A program made the translations under genes and the position numbers. 64,000 nt of DNA from Lolium rigidum (taxonomy: Eukaryota > Streptophyta > Magnoliopsida > Poales > Poaceae), in NCBI RefSeq assembly GCF_022539505.1, contig NC_061510.1:231023322-231087321 (forward strand), in the 5' to 3' direction. Shown piece by piece: positions 9,976 through 23,303 of the stretch (positions within the stretch are counted from its first letter, which is position 1; each line of letters begins with the position of its first letter). The notes under the pieces are model-generated. The model had not been told where the DNA came from and ran no database searches. It worked only from the letters and a program-made list of their open reading frames with translations.

Positions 9976-12895
9976 GTCTCTACCCCTTAAACTAAACTTC
10001 GTCCTCGAAGTTTGATCTCTCTCACGTTTCGGAGTGTGGATCTGACTTGTGCATACTAAATCTTTTCTCGAACTCCATGGTGATCTTACTGGATATAATT
10101 GAATACATCCCTTGTCCAGATTCTTCCTGGAATCCATTAGTATCTCGTCTCGAACATTAGTTCTTACTCCAGCTCTATGATTTTTCTCTGGAATCTAATA
10201 ATACCCGTCTCTGAACCATGGCTCTTACTTTGATTCATTGATTTCTTCCATCTATTATAATCTTGTTTCCTATCTCATTGAAGATTAAATGATTGGGACT
10301 TCTTCTTGTCCTGGCAGTCTTTTATTGAGGACTAAATGGATAACATTCTCCTATTTGATAAAATAGGTCTTTGTTTTCCCTTAGTACCAAAACTGCAATA
10401 ATGGTACTAAGTAAGGTATTTAACATGGAAATGATCATGATGGTTTATTCCTCTAAGAATGGATTAGACTCATTTCGTCCATCCCATCATGGCTTATAGT
10501 TGATACCTATAACTATTTTGGTTTATTTAGGTTCCATGAAAGGAATCATTCTATTAGTCTTTGGTATTGGTATGTTCAATCTTCTTCGGTCTTTGGCCCT
10601 TTTGAACCGTATTTGGTCTATGGTATTTCCTTCATCCAACTTCATTAATCTTAGTTTACTTGAGCTTCCGTGCTTCTGAGTAAATATTACTCACTTGCTC
10701 AAGTTATAATCTACTTCTTACTTCCTCGAGGTATGAATCTCGGCTTCTGGTCTGACATTCTTCTGAAAGTATTGTTCAATAATCTTATGAAAATAAGATC
10801 AAACTTCCTCTCAGTTCAGACCTTCTGCTACTATCTTGCTTAAAGTATTGAGTTATTGTACATCTAACTCAATCTTTACTCTACCCCTTAGAGTTTTCTT
10901 ATGGTCTTCAACTCCTTTTTATTCCAACCATTGGACTTAGGGTTAGGATATTGGTCTAGGTCTAGTTTCTGGGTTGTACCCTTCTAAGGTCTTACGAAGA
11001 ACATCAGTGGTGTATCCACTCAGTTGTGGACATCCAATGTGACTCCTTAGACTAAATGTTTATAGGTCATTGTTATTTGGCTAATAAGGTTTTATTTGTT
11101 CACAAACTTTTGTTACAAATAATTAAATCGTGGACTATTTGTAATACCAACTGATACCAGTTGTGGTTATTATACCAACTGTGGCTATTTGTTATCTAAA
11201 ATTGGATTCTATTATAGGTTCTGATCAACTGGTAGGGACATCTTCTACTTTATCTCACAGTATTGATACTATACCAATTGGGATCTTCTGATATCGACTA
11301 TGGTCTTCTTATGTCTGCTATGGTTTCATAGGTCATCTTCCTTTTTCGAGGGTTTATTATTGCAAGAAAACCACTAGCTGACACTATGACTATAGTATCC
11401 TAAGTGATTTCCCATGCATTCCCTCTTCTATGTTGACTATGGATCTGCTTCAGCTTCACCATAATCATCATATTTCTCACCTTCATGCTTCCTCTGTACT
11501 AAAGTACTCCTCTGTTGAGGTAAGCATGAGTTTCTGATTGTACTTTTTTCAGAGTATTATGGTTACTTCCCACAACTTTACTTCATTTCTCCGATGAACC
11601 TTCATCTTGTCTTCGGAATCTTCCAGAATTCGTCGCTTCCTCACACGAATACTATTACCCTCTAGATCTATAGCATCAAGTCAGAACTTGATATTGCAAC
11701 ATGCATTTGCATATCAAAGTCGAACTTCATGTATGGATCTAGTCAATCAATGAAAATCCAATAAAAATCCAAGAAGATTCAGCTTTGTGCTTATAATACA
11801 CATCATCATAAGCCTGAATATGATTGTTGAGTAAGACATCTCTAAACATCAGGCTCTGATGTGTAGTATAGAACACCACATAATATAGGTTTATATCGTG
11901 ATACTTAGCACGAATATAGGGAATTCTACTATTTGTCTCAACCTTTACCTTAATTGCACATTTGCAATGAGATAAACTTGAAACAAAGTGGTCTAGGATG
12001 GTTAAGGTTAACCTAAATTTCTTTTGGAAGTACTACTTAACTTTCATTTTATTGAGGACTATCTCACATGATATGTCTAGGTTCTAACATTGCTATTCTA
12101 AACACATAACTATGGAAATATAGCTCATATACTTTCATATGTTCTTACCATATAACTAGGGTTCTGATGTACTTGACACAGTTCCCATGGTTTTGGAACA
12201 CAGTACTTGCACTATTGTCTGGCTTCTTATTGTTCTCTTCCTAAATGTTTATGATGTTCTAATCCATCACATAATGATTCTCAGGTGAATCATATATGAT
12301 TAGCTACTCTACCATGTAAGTAGATCGACATATATTATTCCTATCACTCTTCCTTATTTCCCATGATTGACTTATCATGGTCTATACTACCCCATATCAC
12401 TTGTTTTTATCACTGACTATCAGTTGTTTCACATGTCTAGATAGTTTTACTTACTCATTACTTAACTTGGTATACATCTTCTATTAGAATATCTTAATTA
12501 GCTTTGTCACTTAATATTACTCCTATTACAGTTCTGGATAACTCCTACTTAATCATAACATCTGTTGGTACACATTTTCCAATAGGACAGCTTCCTTATG
12601 GTTGTATCCTCTCTTTGGACTACCATGTATTGTATACCAACTGTGGTCTACTCATCTATTTTAGGGTCTTAAGAGTATCCTACATAATTTGAGATTAGCT
12701 AGCTAACATTACTTAGGAAATATAAGTAAGAAATGTTGACTCAAGTGTGTCAGGATTATTCTCAAGTGAATATCCATCTCAAGTCATAAAAAGATTTGGT
12801 TTACCTAGGACAACTTCATATAGACACTACCAATCCTATAGGTCTCTTTTAAAGGGTTTTAATCCTAGGGTCAAAGCATTTGCTCTGATACCAAC
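9976..12895 (-). other. Element A interior, non-coding
   Basis: These 2.9 kb lie between the two A LTRs. The left edge on the minus strand is a polypurine tract, aaggggtagagac (9976-9988), abutting the LTR. Just inside it lies a short segment (minus, about 10015-9976) similar to the C-terminal end of B's pol (FSLRG-like). The right edge holds the primer site. In between the DNA is AT-rich, with no open frame above 62 codons that I can relate to gag, protease, RT or integrase, and I see nothing else in it. Confidence 0.8.
12882..12893 (-). promoter_or_regulatory. Element A primer-binding site (initiator tRNA-Met)
   Basis: The minus strand reads TGGTATCAGAGC, the complement of the 3' end of plant initiator tRNA-Met, two bases from the end of the LTR at 12896. 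This fixes A's orientation and identifies the right-hand LTR as the 5' LTR. Confidence 0.95.
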
Positions 12896-15800
12896 TGTGG
12901 TGACCCGGCATACCACTGCATGGTGTAGTATGCAAGTCTGATATAACACCAATGAAACACCGTTCCACTAGTATTATATCGCTCGAGTGGTACAACAGAA
13001 ACATATGCGGGTCCAAGGCATGTCTATAGAATTACAACATTGACTCTGTTACATAAGATCATCACAGACCTCCTACTTTACAATGAGGTAAAACCGCAAA
13101 TAAACTCCGGAAGAACGACTCGTAGTCTAATCCTATCACGAACTCTATTTGTAGAGTATTTGACTAGCTATAGGGCTATGAATAGATTCTAGCTAAATAG
13201 GAGCTAAGTTTAGGAAGCTAGTTCCTTTCTATTGCTAATCTAGGTTTCTCCTTGTTGGATGTGGTATCTGACTCTTCTGACAGGTTCCTGTCCCTTGAAG
13301 AAGTTGTTGACTCCTCGGTCTTCATGTTGCACTGTAGATCCTCCTTCGGTGCCTCCATATCTAAGCAGGGGATTTAAGAGTGGGATGAGTACGAGCGTAC
13401 TCAACAAGTTCATTATAGGAAAGAGGTGTTTAATGCACTAGCTACGGCATTAGACCAGAAAGTCGAATACCAATGCAGGTTTTCATAATCATTTCTTCAA
13501 GAGGTTGCTTTTATTTAGAAGAACTATGTCCGTCAGCCTTCACCGGTTTACTAGAACTTCATGGAGCTCCTTTCCGGCAGCGTTCGCAGTTCCATATCCC
13601 GAACAGGGAGTGACAGGTCACGGTTCTTTACACTCGCAGAGGTGTGTTGCTTTACCCATAAGAGATCTTAACCTTGGTGCCAACCGAGTCTAGTTCTCGT
13701 CCACACTTCCTTTGGTGTGAGGCCCGGTATCAGGTCTAGCCAATCATGTTCCTCCGCTACCTCGAACACCCACCCTTTGTTGCATACCCCGACCCTGGGT
13801 CCTCGTCGGTCCCATTATTCCCGTAATTTCGGGGTGGACCCCGACCACGACAACAGCTTGGGACTCGTTAACCAAACTCCTTCGCCGGTAGCTGCAACCC
13901 ATCATAGACCACATTACCGTGGGGAATTAGAAGGGGATCCCCACCCTCAAGTTGTTCCGCAGCGAGAACCGCTACGGTAAGCAACAGCTATACCGTGGGG
14001 AATTAGAAGGGGCTCCCCACCCTCAAGTTGCTCCGCAAGACACAACTCGCTACCAGTAAGCGCATCCGTTGATGAACGAGAGGTGGAAACACTTTTGACT
14101 ACTCCGTCCCACTCCGGATCTTATGGTTAACACGGGTATTACGGCACAAGAATCACTGGCGACATTTGTTGTTTAATCCTAGATGGATATTAACCCTTGC
14201 AATGGAACCTCCACCATATCAACACAATCCATGGTTCCATTGCCCACCACATAGTCATATTCATAGTTATGAAAGTAGTGGTTTTGGTTTTTATGCAATA
14301 GTGATAACCATAGTACTTTGCAAGTAATTTGATAAAGATACTCAAATGACATGAGCAAGCGATGAACTTGCCTTTCTTGACTACAAGATTATGCAGACAA
14401 GGTCTTCGATACGTAGTAACTCCAACTTCTGAAATAGCATCATCGTCCGGTAAGGACGATGTTTAAAAGATTGCCAAGGATGCAATAATGCATAAGTATG
14501 AGATGCAATCGCTCTAAGCGTGACCTAACCCCGATGATATAGGATTAGTGAGTTGAAATGGTTTGTTTTAGGGTGTGTTACACTTTTAGAGTGATTCAAA
14601 TATTCACAAACAAGGTTCTTATTAAGGTTTGTGTTGTTTTAGAATCATAAGCAGGTGGTAAACTGTATAGTAATAAACATGCACATCAAGGAATAGTAGT
14701 TGTATAATAAATAAAGAGCAGTTTGTCACTTTTAAGTCCTAAAGTGCATGGTTGATGATTATTTATTATATTCTTCAAAAAGAATAACTTTTGAAGAACA
14801 TGTTCGTAAATAAAGAACAAGTATGACAATTGGGTTTGTGGGTTCTATGGTTTCCTATAGTTTCAATTGGTCTCTGAAGTAAGTATTAGATGGATCCCAA
14901 CTATGTTGGATTCATCAGCTACTAGGGCTTGTATGGTTGATTTAAGCCTAGGAATCCTAAGAAATTATTTATACATAGATGCTATCAAGGTTGGTTCATT
15001 TTGCTGGTGATAGCTTGCTAGGGTTTATAGGTCCTTATAAGCAGGGTTGGTGATGATTCTTAGGTTACTTCAAAAGAATAACTTTTGAAGAACATATTTC
15101 TTAAGTAATAAGAAGTATTGCAATTAGGTTGAGGTTGTTTAGGTTTGCTATTTAATTCCCTAATCAAAGAATGGTTGGTTCATAGATGGGATGGTTCCTA
15201 AGTATTTCACACTAGTAGGGTTTAGTAGAGTGTGGTATGTAATGCTAAACAAGTAGGGATGATTGCTATTAGGATTCATCACGATGGTGTGATGCTAAGT
15301 AAGGATAGCTAAAGATAATGTCTCTGAGGTTTAGAGCTAGGGTTTACATCTGGTCAACCCCATTTGATCATCTAGGTCTGATGAAGATGAGCACATGGGT
15401 TACCCATATATTAGTGCTAGGTCTTCTACATTTCATGTGGTCATGGCAAATATTTAGTTGCTACTAGGGTTCTATGCTTCGAAAGAAGGTACCATGATCA
15501 CATGCTCTAACCTAGGGTTTAGGTTAGAAACAATTTAGGGTTCACATGTAATAATGGAACTAGGGTCCCTAATTAATTTAGGGTTTTAGGTTTCACATGA
15601 AATGATGAGTTCCTGGTTCTATTACTTATGAAATTAGGGTTTCTTAAATACCCTAAAGTTCTTGAATTAATAACTTCACTTTAAGTTTGAGGTTATTAAT
15701 ATCTTTGAAATAAAATTAATATTGGATTTGGCATTTTATTATTTTCAATGAATTAATAATTAAGGTAATTATTAATCAGGGTTTAAATCTCCACTAATAA

Positions 15801-18800
15801 AGATTTATAAGAATAACAAATAAAGAAAAATAGCTTTAATGTTTCCTTTAATTTCTTACTGGTTTTTATTTATTTTAGAAGGTTTTCTTAATTATTGAAT
15901 TTTATTTGAATTTAGAATTAATAAATAAAGCTTAAATAACAAGTATTAAATAATTAAATTTTTATTGAAAATAAAAATTTCATTTTATATTTTTATTGGA
16001 TAGAGTTTTCTTTTTTAAGAATTTTAATATCTCATTTATATTTTTCTGACTTAAATTGGATTTTCTAAATTTATTTGAAGTTGCAGAACTTTTCTGGAAT
16101 TAAATTTAAACGGAATAACTAAAGGTACCCGGTTAAACTACCCGCAGGGTCACCGATCGGTGGGCCTTAGGCCACGTCAGCTGCCACACATGCTTGACTA
16201 GGTCAAAATTGCCAGCGTGGCAAATGGGGCACGGTGGCCGGCGGTCTGTGGCGATGATCGCCGGAGTTTGGCTACTCCCGAAGACGCACCGTTATGCCCA
16301 CACGGCCCAGCGCTTCACAGTGGGCATTATGGTGGCGGCGCCGCCAGCTAAAGGTCACCGGAGCGGCGGCGGCGGTGATGTGCTGCGGAGGCGGGTACGG
16401 GCTAGATGAGGCGGCGACACTACGGCGATGAATCGGGCGATCTACGGATGCTGAGAGGTTCAGGAACTCACCAGGAGCATGTAGGACTTGACGGCATGGC
16501 CGGAGACGGCCTGGTTCGCCGGAATTGATTGATGCTGACGCCGGAGAAGACGATGTCATCGGCGTCGATTTCGGGCACCCCAACTCGATTCCTCTCGCGG
16601 GCGTAGCTTGTCGAGGACGGCGGTCCTGGTGGCGTGCTCGGTTTGGCTCGGGAAGGCCTCGGTCGTCGGCGGTAAGGTGGAGTGGTGCGGCCGGGGTTTC
16701 GGCATGGCAAGGAAACGGAGCAGAGGAAGAAGAAATCCGAAGCTAGGGTTCGATCGGAAGCTTTTATATGGCGCAGGTACACGCCTCGTCACGAAACTGA
16801 GCCCAGGGAGGTCGCCAGCGAGACGGCGAAGCCGAGCACGGCTTCGTGCTGTACACCATGCGAGACGAAGGGATGAGGACGACTTCGTCCTCGATATTTT
16901 TGACGAAGAGGTACGAGGTGGCCTATTGGGCTGTGGCTTGGGCGGAAGTGCTGGGCTTCTCTGCAGGCTGCTGCTGGGCTGTGTGCCAGGTAAGGTCCAT
17001 CTCTTTTCTTTTCTGTTTTTATTTTTCTGTTTTCAATTCTGTTTTATATTTGCTAATTTAAATTCATATTTTAACACTTTTCCATTTTGCAGGTATTTCA
17101 TTATGTTAATTCAATGAGGATGTAGTGCAATGACTATTACACCACCCTCCTATCGGAAGAACATATTTTGTATTGATTAAACTTCATACATGTGGGCTTG
17201 TTCAAAATAGCAAATAGACATGATTTTGTATTTTTATTCTTATTTCATGTCTCACTTGTGAATCAATTTATTTAGATTATTATAGTTGATGTTTTCAACT
17301 CAAATTATTTTAGAGGTTGTTAATAGGGCTTGGCTTCTATTTGATAAGTGATTGACTTACGGGTGATGTTATGTGAGCACTAATTTATTAAGGCTTTTTC
17401 TAATTTTCTATCATAACCCCCTTTAAGTTTATTGCTATTGTTATATTTTAACATCACCATGAAATGCCTAGAGTAAAATATTACTCTCTTCATGGTTTGA
17501 TCTTGGTTATAAGAATAGGTGGTTAATTACCACACATGGGCTTCAATTGTGATTTTAAGCACTAGATGTTTCTGAGGTTTAATTAGTGAAGCATAGAATT
17601 TAGCTAATGAGCAATTCTAGGGTCCTAGTTATATTCACCTAATGGCATGTGGTTTGAATCTCAATTGTGGCTTAGGTTTTAGTTGTGATCACCCAAATGA
17701 TGCTCAAACTAGGGTTGAGATTAAATTCTAGGTTGTATAGATGAGAAGACTCCATATTGCATGTGCTAGGGTTTAATCTCCCCTAACCATGATAAAATGG
17801 TTACTTGCTTAATATTTCATGTGCTTCTCTAATTACTAAGGATTTGGGAAGTGGTTTTATTTTCTACCAATTAACTTCTATTATTATTATCCTCAATTTA
17901 TCATTGAAGTAACTATATTGATTATAGTTCTTTTTATAGTTAACTTTGGTCATATGAATGGATGATTTCTCACCATTTAAGTATGGAGTTTTACTCTAAG
18001 GTTTTGCTTATATTTCTTAGGTGAAGAATAAGTGGAATGTATATGTAATGTCCCAGGTTTAGAGACGATCGAGGGGTAGATTTTAGAAAGGGATGTGCAT
18101 TGCATAGTAAATTCTGGGGAAATTTCGCGCTTTTAAACAAAAACTGCATCGAAGGGGGACAAGTTTCTCTCTCGACACCTTACAGGGTTAGGGTTTTGAG
18201 AGTGCGACAAACTTGTTTCTCACTTCACTAGTTTAGGGTTTTGAGATGAGAGAGGAGAGTTTGCTTGATTGAATTCCAAATGATATGACATGGTTGAATT
18301 CAAACCAAGGTTGAATTTGAATTTCAAATTCAAACATTAAATAATTACTTAAATAATTCAATTGAGGAAATTCATTAAGTAAATGATCAATAATAAATAA
18401 GATGATCAATTATATTAAAGTAAAGCTCATTAGAGAAAACTTTGAGCTTTATTGATCATCACACACATTACAATGTCATTACAATATTCATAAGTGAAAT
18501 AAAAGAATAATACAACACATAACACAAATGGGCAGAATAGAAGAAAGGAAAATAAAGAAAAATTACAAGTTAATAGTCCTAGTCTAAATTCTACAAGGTC
18601 ATCCTCATTTGATCTTGTATTTGATGAAGTCTTTGTCCATTTTGCTCAATGGATGATCCCTGCACAAAATCACAAAGAAGAACAAATTATGCCAAGTGGC
18701 AAAGCCACTTGGCAGGTTTAAAAAAGAATGGAAATAGAGGATAATATCAAGTCTGCCGAGCTGATCCTCTCCAAAGCCAAGTTCACAGGATCTGGTTCAC

Positions 18801-18950
18801 ACAGACACACAAGCAGCACACACATCGGTGTGCATGCTCAACACCCGTGCACTCGCTTGTGCATGTGGCACAACACTCACACAAAGATCGCTGAGTCACC
18901 AAAGTGACCAGAACCAAGTCAGTCGACCAGTGGAGAGTATAGCAGCAACA

Positions 18951-18957
18951 TATATAA
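18951..18957 (+). promoter_or_regulatory. Predicted element B core promoter (TATA box), also at about 30170 in the 3' LTR
   Basis: The sequence acatatataacc is followed about 20 bases on by caaaccctag (18971-18980), a typical grass transcription-start region. A strong 5' splice site (gaaggg|gtaagtt) follows at 19010/19011, about 30-40 bases downstream. The orientation is sense for B. Confidence 0.6.
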
Positions 18958-20636
18958 CCTTTTCGGTGCTCAAACCCTAGTCATTTGCTCATCCATCGAC
19001 AGTCGAAGGGGTAAGTTACCAAGAACACCAAGAACAGCTTGAACAAGGGGAACAACAAGCATCGTTTCATTTGCTCAATCTCACCATTGAATCAAAACTA
19101 GATCACCAGGAGGAGCAGGGCAAGTAAATCAATCACAAGAGCAACCCAGAAGCAATCCTCTACACCAACAAACAATCTAGGAGCTGGAGTGAGGTATACC
19201 ACACAAAAGCCTGAGCAAGATCATATCTTGCTCATAATTAAGCATACAATGCATCACCGAAGCTACGTAAGGGTAGAATACCCCGTGTGTATCATCATCC
19301 GGCTACCAGTGCCATTTGGTGCAAGCATAGAGGGGTAAGACCACTAGGTAAACATCCTATGGGAACAACAGCTATGCAAATCCATGCATAACTAGAGGAA
19401 TCCAGCCAAGAATGAAACCATAGCTAGCCTAAACCACTCACTAAGCACCTACAGCTAGCTAAGCCATCGATTATAGACAATTACCTGTCTATATATTTTG
19501 TCAACACCAAAAGGTCACTGGAAGTCCAAGATTGGATAAAGCCAGTGAACAATTATTCAATTCCAGTCAGCCAACACAAGCCATGGCAAATCACAGATAG
19601 GGGAGCAACCAGGACAGCAACACAGGTGCTGCCAGGGCCACCTCAACCCTGAGCCAGCACAAGAACCTATACCTCATAATCCATTTGGATTCAGTAAAGG
19701 GCTAGGGTACACAACTGAAGGTTGGCATCCATCTAGCCCTAACACAATTAATTAGATGATCACAACTGCAGAGCAGCTCACATCACTTATCCACTTCAGA
19801 AAAATTCAGGCAACACAGTATAAGTGAACAAAGCAAATAAATCAAAGCACTGTGGCTTTGCAGGTGATCCAATGGATCGCAGTGCAGCAATGACAGTTGC
19901 TTAAGCCAACAATAATACACACCAGGTTAAGCCTGTGTGATACACACACAGCACAGAGTGAGCAACAGTGAGCCACAGACACAAAGGAGCAGCTTTTACA
20001 AGCAACTGGTGATCTTATGATCACCAGAAGCTTGCTAGAGCATGCTACTGCATGCTAGAACTCATTCCAAGTAATTAACACCTGAACAGATAATCAAGTA
20101 ACTGAATAACTGCATCACAGATAAGTGCTTCACAGGCAACTAAATAGATAATTAAATGAATATATCTAGAAGCACACCCAAGGCAGCATAAACCTCTAGA
20201 TCAAGGTAAATAAGCACCACACTTGGTGCTCATCATTGAAACATACAGATTAACCAGCAGTAATGCCCAACCAAACTTACACAGGAAATTGAGCACAAGG
20301 GACAGCATCTCAGTACCCTGGAACTTGCAAATTTGCAAGGTTTACACTTAGTAATCAAGCCAGGGCAGTCAAATTGAATACACAGGAATTCCTAGCCAGT
20401 ATAGCAATAGAACAGCAGCACAGGGAGAGATTCAAGTAAGAAATGCATAGCAGTAGCAGCACAATAGCACAGCCACACAGCACAGCAGCATGAGCACAAG
20501 CTAGCAAGCCGCAAGCAAGCAGCCGCATCGGCACGGCAAGCATTTCCACAAGGAGGATGAGGCCCGTGGCCGAGCCGTATGTAGGAGAGAAGAGAGTAGC
20601 GCAGAGAGGGAGAGAAGGAGACGAAGGAGTACTCAC

Positions 20637-21102
20637 CGGTGGTGCGTGATGAAGGGCGCGGCCATGGCGGCCACGGCGGCACACGCCGGGGCACGACAGC
20701 CGCCGGTGCCAAGCCAAGCCACAGCAGCGCCGCAGCTACCAGCAACCACGGCGTGGCACACGGCCGCACCACGGCGCCTGGGACGCCGGCGAACGGCGGA
20801 TCTTCGCGAATCCGTGCGGCCGTGGCGCAGATGCGTTGGGGAAGAGTCGAGGTGGACGCGAGCGTCAAAACGACGCGGACCACCAGGACCGCCGTCGAGA
20901 GGCGCGTCGATTGCGCCCCAGGGCGTAGGCCATGGCGGCCAGAGTCGGCCGGAATCGACCGGCGACGGCGCGGGCGACGAAGGTCGCCAGTGAGAGCGGA
21001 GGGGATTAGGGTTAGGACGAGCGGCGCGTGGTGAGGGAGTGAGCGACCGACCGCTCGAGTCGGTTGGACCCGAGCTGGTCTAGCCAAACCACTGGGCTCC
21101 AC
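20637..21102 (-). other. GC-rich gene-5'-end-like island in the element B LTR (antisense to B), second copy 31864-32329
   Basis: On the minus strand a GGTGGGCC/GGGCCC-type motif (about 21105-21115) is followed by ctaaccctaatcccc, a long GC-rich open frame (236 codons, 21102-20392) and an exon-end-like accaccg|gtgagtac at 20637/20636, then a pyrimidine-rich run. The layout mirrors the island in A's LTR, again antisense to its element. The peptide is low-complexity Pro/Arg/Ala; I do not recognise it, and the frame differs between the two LTRs. Confidence 0.4.
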
Positions 21103-23089
21103 CGACAGGTGGGCCCAGGGGCAAACAGATCATTTCCAAATTCCATTAAAAACCAGGAATTTAAAAATTCAATAGAAATATGATAAAAGTTCTAAAAAAA
21201 TAATTAAAAATATGGAAATTGATCAGCATAAAATTCTCTACCTAAATAAAATATCAAAGAGAATTTTTGAAGACAATTAAGAATGAGTCCTAATTTGAGG
21301 ATTTAAATAATTATTTAAATCACACATATATTTTTCAATAAGAAAAATAAGTCCGTTAATGCCTTTGGACTTCAAAACACCTTGACAATATTTCAAGGTT
21401 GGATTTACCCTAAATCAAGTATCCCTAAGATGTTCTTAGTATCTAACCTCTCATAAAATAATAACGACATCGGAAAGGGGGGAAACAAACCCTAAAACTG
21501 GAATCATGCATTATTGCTTCTTTAACCATTGCCCTTATCGAACAATGATGCTATTTTTCAGAACAAGAGGACAAGGGTCAGTCCATACCTTCCAACCGCG
21601 TAACTTTGCAGTGTTCAGGCAAGTTCATCACTTGCTCATGTCATTTGAGTATTTCTATCAAATTACTTGCAAGGTATTATGGTTATCACTATTGCACAAA
21701 AATCAAAACCACTACTTTCATAACTATGAATATGACTAAGTGGTGGGCAATGGAACCATGGATTGTGTTGATATGGTGGAGGTTCCATTGCACGGGTTTA
21801 TATCCATCTAGGATTAAACAACAAATGTCGCCAGTGATTCTTGTGCCGTAATACCCGTGTTAACCATAAGATCCGGAGTGGGACGGAGTAGTCAAAAGTG
21901 TTTCCACCTCTCGTTCATCAACGGATGCGCTTTACCGTAGTACACTTGTAATCCAAGGGGGCAAGTTGGTGAGGTCGGGGAGTCCTAAGTCCCCACGGCA
22001 TAGTCCGTAGTACACTTGTCGCCCGAAGGAGCAAGATGGTGTGGCTGGGGAGTCCTAAGTCCCCACGGTATTGCGGTCTATGAGGGATTGTAAGGTGTCC
22101 GGAACGGTCTATCCATGATGATAGGGGAAGGCATATGAATGCCCTGGAACGGTCTCATCATGGATATAGGGGAGGACAATCTTACAAAAGGGTGGGTGTT
22201 CGAGGTAGCGGAGGAACATGATTGGCTAGACCTTATACCGGGCCTCACACCGAAGGAAGTGTGGACGGGAAAGCTGCCCGGTTGGCACCAAGGTTAAGAT
22301 CTCTTATGGGTAAAGCAACACACCTCTCGCAGAGCGTAAGAATCGTGGACTCGTCACTCCCTGTTCCGGGATTGAGGAACTGCGAACGCGGCCGGAAAGG
22401 AGCTCCATGAAGTTCTAGTAAACCGGTGAAGGCTGACGGACATAGCTCTTTAAAATAAAAGCAATCTCTTGAAGAAATGTTTATCAAAACTTGCATTGGT
22501 ATTAGACTTTCTGGTCTAATATCGTAGCTAGTGCATTAAACACCTCTTATCTATAATGAACTTGTTGAGTACGCTCGTACTCATACCACTCTTAAATCCC
22601 ATGCTTAGATTGTCCGAACCGTCCGGAGGAGGACTACGACAACAATGAAGGAGCCGAGGTTATCGGCTATGATGCACCTCGACCTCTCAGGAGGAGTTGA
22701 AGGCGTAGACTACATCATCGTCTACGGATCCGGGAGGCTTCCGGAGAAGAACAAGCCTAGAGAAATCCGAGGAGTAGTAATAGCCGAGCAAAGCACAAAC
22801 TCTTACCATGTAGCCGCTCGCTTAAATAAATGTTTTGTTTAATGAGACAATGGTATTGTAAGTTAAGATGGGTTCACCTCGAACCCAGGAGATATCCTCT
22901 TAGGACCCAAGAGGAGCTCCGAGACGACTTGTGTATATGTATTGTAATAATGTGTGAATGAGTTATGGACCTTGCTATGTTCTGTTGTACTACTCTGAGA
23001 GATGTGATATTTGCGGAATGGTACTTCGCGAATGTTATATCAACGACTAGCATACTACAACATGCAGTGGTATGCAGGGTCACCACAGT

Positions 23090-23101
23090 TGGTATCAGAG
23101 C
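23090..23101 (+). promoter_or_regulatory. Element B primer-binding site (initiator tRNA-Met)
   Basis: TGGTATCAGAGC, two bases after the end of the 5' LTR, complementary to the 3' end of initiator tRNA-Met. It lies inside the predicted leader intron. Confidence 0.95.
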
Positions 23102-23303
23102 AAAAGCTTTGACCTTAGGTTGGAACCTAGTAAATGGGACTAAACGTTAGGAGTCAAATAGGATTAGTAAAGAATTCTCTAAAAATATGGTGTATATTCA
23201 ATTGAGAATACAACAATCATATCTTTTAGTGCGATAATTCTTTATTATCTCTATTATGATGCATTATTACTAATCTCATAATCTTTCTAATTCTACAGCC
23301 AAC

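Larger units (their letters stand above)
18044..23087 (+). repeat. Element B 5' LTR
   Basis: 5044 bp, TG...CA, directly followed by the primer site. TATA box at 18951, GC-rich antisense island at 20637-21120, a short tandem motif at 21945-22079, and AATAAA at 22825-22830 followed by a T/G-rich stretch, a plausible polyadenylation signal. This gives a U3 of about 0.94 kb, an unusually long R of about 3.9 kb and a short U5. The last 1.5 kb is homologous in inverted orientation to the start of element A. Confidence 0.92.
19011..23298 (+). other. Predicted leader intron of element B
   Basis: The 5' splice site is ggg|GTAAGT at 19011. The 3' splice site is ctttctaattctacag ending at 23298, with a branch-point-like tactaatc at 23268-23275, about 26 bases upstream. 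The first ATG of the interior follows at 23304. Splicing would join a roughly 30 nt capped leader directly to that ORF and remove most of R, U5 and the primer site. The splice signals are seen; their use is inferred. Confidence 0.5.

Noticed and set aside
16136..18043. A separate gene repeated at 5 kb and 16 kb (segmental duplication)
   Set aside because: The repeated 6.7 kb blocks have TG...CA ends, a primer site, a polypurine tract and shared target duplications, so they are LTRs of one element.
20392..21102. 236-codon minus-strand ORF as a protein-coding gene
   Set aside because: It lies in an LTR, is low-complexity, is not preserved as one frame in the other LTR copy, and matches no family I know. 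It is kept only as a gene-like island.
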